Shown: positions 4,918 to 9,553 of the stretch, one piece after another
Layout: each line of letters starts with the position of its first letter
Numbering within the stretch: the stretch's first letter is position 1
Assembly: GCA_001785805.1 (NCBI GenBank)
Contig: MFUU01000022.1
Location: 15,692-25,244 of the forward strand
Length of the DNA stretch: 9,553 nucleotides
Origin: Candidatus Nomurabacteria bacterium RIFCSPLOWO2_01_FULL_39_17
GTDB lineage: Bacteria; Patescibacteriota; Minisyncoccia; Phycocordibacterales; UBA9973
Direction: 5' to 3'
Program-made: the position numbers and the translations under genes
The notes under the pieces: generated by a model
The model's input: the letters and a program-made list of their open reading frames with translations, nothing else
The model's database searches: none
Told to the model about the DNA's origin: nothing

Positions 4918-6660
4918 TCATTCATTCTCGTTGCTAAAATTATATACTTCAGTAAAGGGTATGATGCCATCTATTGCTTTTAGCATAGCATCTTCCCGCA
5001 TCATAAGCATGCCCTTGTTGCGAGCCACTTTATAAATAGCGGAGTTGGTGGGATTTTTTAATATCACGTTTTGCATTTCATTATCTATCTTAAACATTTC
5101 AAAAACAGCAATTCTGCCACGAGTACCGGAGGGACATTCGGCAGAAGGAACAGTCTCGTACATGTTTTTTTTAATCTCGATTTCTTTTAAGAATTCGGCG
5201 GGTAAATCTTTCATTTCCGCCTCAATCTGTAATTTAATGCTGGCATCCATCGGCACAAGTCTCCTTGAAGATGCACAAGTCATACGGGCTAATCGTTGGG
5301 CGACAGAAAGAATAAGGGTTGGCGCAATTAAATATGGATCAACTCCCATATCGACAAGACGAGGAATTGCCCCAATGGCATTATTGGTATGGAGAGTCGA
5401 GAGAACAAGATGTCCCGTTAAGGCCGCCTGAATGGCGAGTTGGGCTGTTTCTTTATCGCGGATTTCTCCAACCATTATTATATCGGGGTCTTGACGTAAA
5501 ATAGAGCGCAAGCCGGAGGCAAAAGTATAACCAATTTCCGGCATCATTTGAGATTGATTTATGTCAGGCATGTGATATTCCACCGGATCTTCCAGAGAAA
5601 CTATGTTTCGACTCTCTTTGTCCAGTTCATTCATCATCGAGTATAAAGTGGTAGACTTGCCAGATCCAGTAGGGCCAGTAATGAGTATAAGGCCGAAAGG
5701 TTTGTCAATGGCTTCTCGAATCATATTGAGATTTCTCCTTGACAAACCCAGTTGATCAAGTGGCTTAACTCCTTTTTCTGAATCTAAGATACGCATTTCA
5801 ATTTTCTCACCATAATAAGAAGGCATGGTGGAAACACGGAAATCAATCATGTGGCCGTCGATACTTTTACTAAAAGACCCGTCTTGGGGTTTTCTTTTTT
5901 CATCCAGACGCAATTTGCCCAAGATTTTTATGCGCGCAATTATTCCACTATATACATTAGTGGGTAAAACTATGGTAGTGTGCAAAATACCATCAACACG
6001 AAAACGCACTTTTACTTTTTCTCCTGTATTTTCTATGTGTATATCGGAAGCATTTCCTTCCAGCGCATTTTTTAATATAACATCAACGATTTTTATGATA
6101 GGCGCATCTTCGACGATCTTTTCTTCATCAATGGGTTTTTCATCTTTTTTGGCGAAAGACTTTTTGTCGGGATTTTCTGCATCAGACGTTCTTTCTTTGT
6201 CCAATTCGATAAGCGCTTCATTCACTTGGGGAGATATGCTTTTGTAAGTTTGCATTATGCCTTCATAATCGCTTTTAGAAATAAGGAAAATCTTAAAAGG
6301 AATACCGAGTTTGGAGGAAATGAATTGTAGGGCATCCATTGCTTCCATGTTTTCTGGATCCGTGACACCTACTTCAAGCACTCCGCTGTTTAATTCAAAA
6401 GGAGCGAAATGATAATGGGCGGCAGAATCTTCGGAAATATATTTTAGAGCATCAAAAGACATCTCTTTTACATTTACTCTTTTTATCGGCATATTTAAGT
6501 ATCTTCCTTTTGTCTCCAGAATTTGCTCTTCGGAAATGCCGAATTCAATCAACGCTTCATCAACATCGCCGGCATGTTCCTCGTTTGCGCGGTTTTTTAT
6601 TTCACCTATTTGACTTTCTTTAATAAAGCCCTCTTTTTTTAATTCTTCCAAAAAACTCAT
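4918..6660 (-). CDS. pilB: Pilus extension ATPase PilB (GspE/PulE family)
   Basis: Cytoplasmic hexameric ATPase that powers pilin polymerisation. The 580 residues contain an N-terminal GspE/MshEN-type domain (about 1-140), a charged low-complexity linker (about 150-185), the N2 domain (about 186-300, with NASDIHIE), and the RecA-like core: Walker A GPTGSGKSTT (329-338), Asp box LEDPVEY (356-362), Walker B DIIMVGEIRD (393-402) and His box TGHLVLSTLHTNNA (415-428). The ending (RGRIAVFEMF and a C-terminal MREDAMLKAIDG) is typical of PilB, and the protein is longer than PilT as expected. The tetracysteine zinc site is half lost: C462 and C509 remain, while the expected partners are Ser465 and probably Ser506. 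The gene starts 6 bases after the stop of the PilP-position gene and is followed by a 55-base gap before the receiver. MshEN domains bind c-di-GMP in some homologues; I cannot confirm the binding motif here. The stop is TGA. Confidence 0.97.
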   Translation of the reverse strand: MSFLEELKKEGFIKESQIGEIKNRANEEHAGDVDEALIEFGISEEQILETKGRYLNMPIKRVNVKEMSFDALKYISEDSAAHYHFAPFELNSGVLEVGVTDPENMEAMDALQFISSKLGIPFKIFLISKSDYEGIMQTYKSISPQVNEALIELDKERTSDAENPDKKSFAKKDEKPIDEEKIVEDAPIIKIVDVILKNALEGNASDIHIENTGEKVKVRFRVDGILHTTIVLPTNVYSGIIARIKILGKLRLDEKRKPQDGSFSKSIDGHMIDFRVSTMPSYYGEKIEMRILDSEKGVKPLDQLGLSRRNLNMIREAIDKPFGLILITGPTGSGKSTTLYSMMNELDKESRNIVSLEDPVEYHMPDINQSQMMPEIGYTFASGLRSILRQDPDIIMVGEIRDKETAQLAIQAALTGHLVLSTLHTNNAIGAIPRLVDMGVDPYLIAPTLILSVAQRLARMTCASSRRLVPMDASIKLQIEAEMKDLPAEFLKEIEIKKNMYETVPSAECPSGTRGRIAVFEMFKIDNEMQNVILKNPTNSAIYKVARNKGMLMMREDAMLKAIDGIIPFTEVYNFSNENE

Positions 6661-6666
6661 AGCTTA

Positions 6667-7101
6667 TTATTGTGCTTCAGCTGAGCCACTGTCGTCGGGA
6701 AGTATGGATGGATTTTCACTGGATAGTGTAGCTGCGGGCGGCACACTTGTATTTAGTGGCGCTGAAACTTGCGGATCAGAACCTATGGGAGCAAATGGGT
6801 TGGGTCTTCCTTCTGTGCCATCAGGTGTAAGTAAAATACTTGAGTCCGAAAGAGAAATAAAGGCCGGATCATTAAAAATTGCATCATTCAACTTTATATT
6901 TTTAACATTTAGAAGAATTGATAAGAAATCTTGAGTGAGCAGTGAAGAGTTGGGCGACAAATCGGCGGTAGTTGTAGTAGTGCTTAAAACGGAAACAAGC
7001 GGGGCTTCTTCCGGTCCCTTTTTAATAAAAAATATATAAACAATAATTATACTAATTGCAATTATTAAAAATATAACAAAATTTTTTATTCTTGGGGTCA
7101 T
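6667..7101 (-). CDS. Single-pass membrane protein at the PilP position of the pilMNO operon
   Basis: A 144-residue protein with a basic N-terminus, one membrane helix (about 8-26), and an outward-facing remainder. The segment GRPNPFAPIG (98-107) is the only striking motif. It recalls the RDPF-type motif near the start of PilP, and the gene occupies the PilP place after pilO. There is no lipobox cysteine, in fact no cysteine at all, so it is not a classical PilP lipoprotein. Residues 41-53 (a Thr run and Ser/Pro/Asn) and the tail after 107 (Ser, Pro, Ala, then acidic) look disordered. The ATG is separated from the pilO stop by 1 base and its stop is 6 bases from pilB, so it is translated with the operon. 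I infer a role in the inner-membrane alignment complex, possibly binding PilN/PilO. No family can be named with certainty. Confidence 0.85.
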   Translation of the reverse strand: MTPRIKNFVIFLIIAISIIIVYIFFIKKGPEEAPLVSVLSTTTTTADLSPNSSLLTQDFLSILLNVKNIKLNDAIFNDPAFISLSDSSILLTPDGTEGRPNPFAPIGSDPQVSAPLNTSVPPAATLSSENPSILPDDSGSAEAQ

Positions 7102-7102
7102 T

Positions 7103-7699
7103 TTAATTTTTTAACCAATAAGTTTTAACATTGAAATTATATTTATATATTTGAGATAAAGAAGGGCTCGCTCCTATACTCACATTCGAGGAAAAATCAA
7201 TAGATGTTATATCCATAATTCTAAGATTTTTTTCCAAATCTCTCATAAAATTGATAAAATTACCATAAGCGCCTTGGGTAGAAAAACTAAAATCCAAGGT
7301 GCCATATTCCTGGCGCGGCATTGGAATTCCGCCCACTTCTCCATTCTCTGCAGTTCTGGCGGTAGTATTGTTTGTACTTTCTACATTGTATTTTATATCC
7401 TTTAAAACCATACCATAGGGTGTTGCTATTTTTTCTATTTCTAGAATCAAACGTATATTATCAACATTGTCGGGTAATAATTTAGACAACTTCGCTATAT
7501 TTTCCGGATCAAAAGAATTGTATTTTTTTGTCAATAAATCTCTTTCATTCTCAAGCATTTTGGAATTATTAAGCGCATCGTCATAAGACGCCATCTGCTC
7601 CCTTAATGCGGAGATGTCGTTAAAAAGCGGTTTGGTAAAAGCGAAAAATCCAGTGACCGCTATGCTTATTAAAATAATTGATATAATTAATCTGAACAT
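7103..7699 (-). CDS. pilO: Pilus alignment protein PilO
   Basis: Inner-membrane protein of the T4P alignment complex that pairs with PilN. The 198 residues start with a membrane helix (about 3-22), followed by a heptad-like charged region (about 27-62, with REQMASYDDALNNSKMLENE) typical of the PilO coiled coil. A globular domain of about 80-198 follows, with the pattern QGAYGNFINFMRDLEKNLRIMDITSIDF (142-169) seen in PilO proteins, where a helix and strand repeat form a ferredoxin-like fold. Length fits the family. The order pilM-pilN-pilO confirms the call. It lies 12 bases after the pilN stop and 1 base before the next ATG. A poorly conserved loop at 107-130 is rich in Asn/Thr/Gly. No strong ribosome binding site is seen, so translation coupling is likely. 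Confidence 0.88.
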   Translation of the reverse strand: MFRLIISIILISIAVTGFFAFTKPLFNDISALREQMASYDDALNNSKMLENERDLLTKKYNSFDPENIAKLSKLLPDNVDNIRLILEIEKIATPYGMVLKDIKYNVESTNNTTARTAENGEVGGIPMPRQEYGTLDFSFSTQGAYGNFINFMRDLEKNLRIMDITSIDFSSNVSIGASPSLSQIYKYNFNVKTYWLKN

Positions 7700-7711
7700 A
7701 ACTTTTACTAT

Positions 7712-8326
7712 TTAAAAAATACCGGCGGAAGAATTTTCTGTTTTAAATGTTTGCTGGTAATCAATAAAGCTTGGATCAACAGAAAATTCCAAATCAAAAA
7801 TAACATTACCGTTGTTATCAAGAGAAAGGTTAGAAAAAACTGGATCAATTAAAAACTTATTTTTTGCAAAAAGATCCGATTGAAGCGCAACGGAACGATA
7901 ACCCGTCGCTAGTCCGCTCATTTTTACATCTATCTTCGCATTTCTGTCGGCTTCCAAGGAATAGTTAAATCTGGTAAAACGAACAGTTTTCATTGTAAGA
8001 TTTTGCAATACTTGAAAAATTGGGTAGATAGTTATATGTTTGGATAATATTTCAGTTGCTTCTTTCAGGCGTTTATTTAATGTCTGAAGTTGAACTATTT
8101 TTGAGGGTTCAAAACGATTTTTGGCAAGATTTAGATTATTCTCCATCGTTGTCATTTTTGTCATAAGGACGCCTCTGTAAAAATAAAGGCCTCCGGTGGC
8201 AATCAAAATAGTAAACACCACAAAGATAGCTACAACAGCAAAAAGTCCAATCGATTCTGCTTGAGTGGTTCGTTCTTTGGCTATCGGTTGTTTGGGTATA
8301 AACGATGTTTGAAAATCTTTTTCCAT
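7712..8326 (-). CDS. pilN: Pilus alignment protein PilN
   Basis: Bitopic inner-membrane protein that links cytoplasmic PilM to PilO. The 204 residues have a short cytoplasmic N-terminus containing SFIPKQPI (8-15), the place of the INLLP-type PilM-binding peptide of proteobacterial PilN, then a membrane helix (about 27-50), a coiled-coil-like segment (about 58-98, with NKRLKEATEILSKHI), and a C-terminal domain. The PilM-binding motif is thus altered compared with the textbook form, and PilM binding is inferred. The gene starts 33 bases after the pilM stop; the nearest purine-rich element (AGGGAT) is about 14 bases from the ATG, farther than usual. The call rests on membrane topology and the position between pilM and pilO more than on sequence identity; it could be described simply as a PilN-like protein. 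Confidence 0.85.
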   Translation of the reverse strand: MEKDFQTSFIPKQPIAKERTTQAESIGLFAVVAIFVVFTILIATGGLYFYRGVLMTKMTTMENNLNLAKNRFEPSKIVQLQTLNKRLKEATEILSKHITIYPIFQVLQNLTMKTVRFTRFNYSLEADRNAKIDVKMSGLATGYRSVALQSDLFAKNKFLIDPVFSNLSLDNNGNVIFDLEFSVDPSFIDYQQTFKTENSSAGIF

Positions 8327-8359
8327 CTTTTTGTTATATCCCTATTTTATTATCTCAAT

Positions 8360-9487
8360 TTATTGTAATTTGCGCAAGGCTAAACCGAGAGCAACTGAGA
8401 ATTCGGGACCCATAGTATCAAGAACTTTCTCTATAAATGCGGGCGCTTCAACTTTAGAAAAAGGATGGGCAATTTCCACTTCCAGCTGAAAGTTATTGGT
8501 TGCCACTTCTTTAATCCCCTTGAGCAGGGCGCCTCCACCCGAAAGTATAACTTTACTAATGGTGCGATTGTATTTCTTCTCATATGCCAACAGCACGTTA
8601 TTCGCCTCTGAAAAAATATAATCCACGTGCGTTTTAATGATATCGGCCAATTCTTTTTGCGTTGGATTGCCAAAAAGGCCGAATTCTTTTTTCATTTTTT
8701 CCGCTTCAGAAAACGTAATGCTGAAGGATTGTGAAATAGATTCAGAAATGTCGGCTCCCCCGCGGCTTACAGTGTGGTAGCTTGTTACCATGCCGAATTC
8801 AACTAAAGAAAGCTTGGTGCAAGAAGCGCCCAGATCCATCAAGAGCACCGGGGACAATTCGTGTTCAAAGACAGATCGAATGGAAGAAAATATTTCGATC
8901 TCAAAAAAAGAAGAAGAGAGAGAACATTGAGAGATGATAGAACGATATTTGGAGATAGAATCATTTTGCGTTGCCACAACAAGCACTTTGGTTTTTTCAG
9001 CCGGCATTGGAGGCAAATCGGGATTATTCACTTCTTGAAATGAAGTTTCTTTTTTGGGGAGTGGAAAATAATCAAGGGAAACTTCGGTTATTGGCACCGG
9101 AATATATTTGCGAGCTTCGGTTTCAATAATTGAACCTATTTCGTTTTCCTTTAGCTGGACCGGAAGTTCAATAGTAAAAATTAAACTTGATTGTATGGGA
9201 ATAGCTAGAGCGGCGGAGGTAGTAGTTACTCCAGATTGCTTCAAGACTTCTTTCAGGGCCTCAACTGATTTTTCTATCGGCAAGTAAGTAACGCGCCCGG
9301 CATCAAGGTCGGCATATGAGCCAAGCGATATGGCTCCATAGGTTTCCAGCACCGCTTTGCCGCCCTTTTTCTTTATTTCCACTACTTTAATTTCCGAAGA
9401 ACCGATATCAATACCAACGGCTCGGTTGCCAGAATTGCCGCCAAACAGTCCCATGCCAGAGAGAAATTTTTTAATTTTATTTTCCAT
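8360..9487 (-). CDS. pilM: Actin-like pilus assembly ATPase PilM
   Basis: Cytoplasmic FtsA-like protein that forms the base of the alignment complex by binding the PilN N-terminus. The 375 residues show the actin-type nucleotide site: phosphate-1 motif VGIDIGSSEIKVVEI (24-38, Asp27), phosphate-2 motif LLMDLGASCTKLSLVE (215-230, Asp218) and adenosine motif VILSGGGALLKGI (313-325). Between them are the 1C-like region with LPVQLKENEIGSIIETEARKYIP, typical of PilM, and a family-like ending (ALGLALRKLQ). A 23-residue N-terminal extension with an amphipathic start (KIKKFLSGMGLF) precedes the core. It is the first gene of the cluster, with an extended -10 element upstream at 9523-9533. The ATG at 9487 lacks a clear Shine-Dalgarno sequence. 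Family length is usual. Confidence 0.95.
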   Translation of the reverse strand: MENKIKKFLSGMGLFGGNSGNRAVGIDIGSSEIKVVEIKKKGGKAVLETYGAISLGSYADLDAGRVTYLPIEKSVEALKEVLKQSGVTTTSAALAIPIQSSLIFTIELPVQLKENEIGSIIETEARKYIPVPITEVSLDYFPLPKKETSFQEVNNPDLPPMPAEKTKVLVVATQNDSISKYRSIISQCSLSSSFFEIEIFSSIRSVFEHELSPVLLMDLGASCTKLSLVEFGMVTSYHTVSRGGADISESISQSFSITFSEAEKMKKEFGLFGNPTQKELADIIKTHVDYIFSEANNVLLAYEKKYNRTISKVILSGGGALLKGIKEVATNNFQLEVEIAHPFSKVEAPAFIEKVLDTMGPEFSVALGLALRKLQ

Positions 9488-9522
9488 TTAAATTTATGCT
9501 AAAATATCTATAAACACTTATA

Positions 9523-9533
9523 AGTATAACATA
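9523..9533 (-). promoter_or_regulatory. Extended -10 promoter of the pilM operon
   Basis: The minus strand reads TATGTTATACT, that is TG-N followed by TATACT, a near-consensus -10. The predicted start near 9516 leaves a leader of about 28 bases to the pilM ATG. A -35 is not clear (TTTCTA at 17 bases). The element matches those before pilins A and B. The remaining bases to the window edge show no coding capacity I can support. Confidence 0.5.
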
Positions 9534-9553
9534 TACTTGTCCCGTTAGAAATA

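Overview
This window is one strand of a compact type IV pilus (T4P) assembly cluster. Every supported gene lies on the minus strand, so the transcriptional order runs from high to low coordinates: pilM, pilN, pilO, a PilP-position protein, pilB, a single-domain response regulator, pilT, pilC, major pilin-like gene A, pilin-like gene B, pilD, and the start of a third pilin-like gene cut off by the window edge. No intergenic gap exceeds about 171 bases, and I see no tRNA, rRNA, CRISPR array or insertion sequence.

Organism (inference): an AT-rich bacterium with very short spacers, few clear Shine-Dalgarno sites, small pilins, an inner-membrane PilMNO set and both pilus ATPases, but no secretin (PilQ) and no recognisable PilP lipoprotein. 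This layout matches what is known of Candidate Phyla Radiation (Patescibacteria, Parcubacteria-like) genomes. TAA, TAG and TGA are all used as stops. TGA ends pilB and pilin B, which argues against the UGA=Gly code of Gracilibacteria and Absconditabacteria.

Layout. 9523-9533 is a promoter-like extended -10 for the pilM operon. 9487 down to 4918 encodes the inner-membrane platform (PilM actin-like ATPase, PilN and PilO, a PilP-position membrane protein) and the extension ATPase PilB. 4862-3399 holds a CheY-like receiver, with its own good ribosome binding site, followed three bases later by the retraction ATPase PilT. 3398-3327 is a spacer built from two families of 7-bp tandem repeats, leading directly into the PilC start. 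2117-1947 is the longest spacer. It carries an extended -10 promoter, a consensus DnaA box just upstream of it, and a GC-richer leader that can fold into a long hairpin ahead of pilin A. Between pilins A and B lies a 22-bp perfect inverted repeat that works as an intrinsic-terminator candidate, followed by a third extended -10 whose predicted start falls at the pilin B ATG. PilD and the partial third pilin-like gene close the window.

How the genes work together: PilD cleaves and methylates the prepilins, PilB and PilT power extension and retraction through PilC, and PilM/PilN/PilO with the PilP-position protein form the alignment platform. The receiver presumably conveys a signal to the motors. 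The most notable points beyond the ordinary genes are the shared promoter signature TATGWTATAMT at three pilus transcription starts, the structured pilin leader, the heptamer array in the pilC initiation region, and the half-lost tetracysteine zinc site of PilB.
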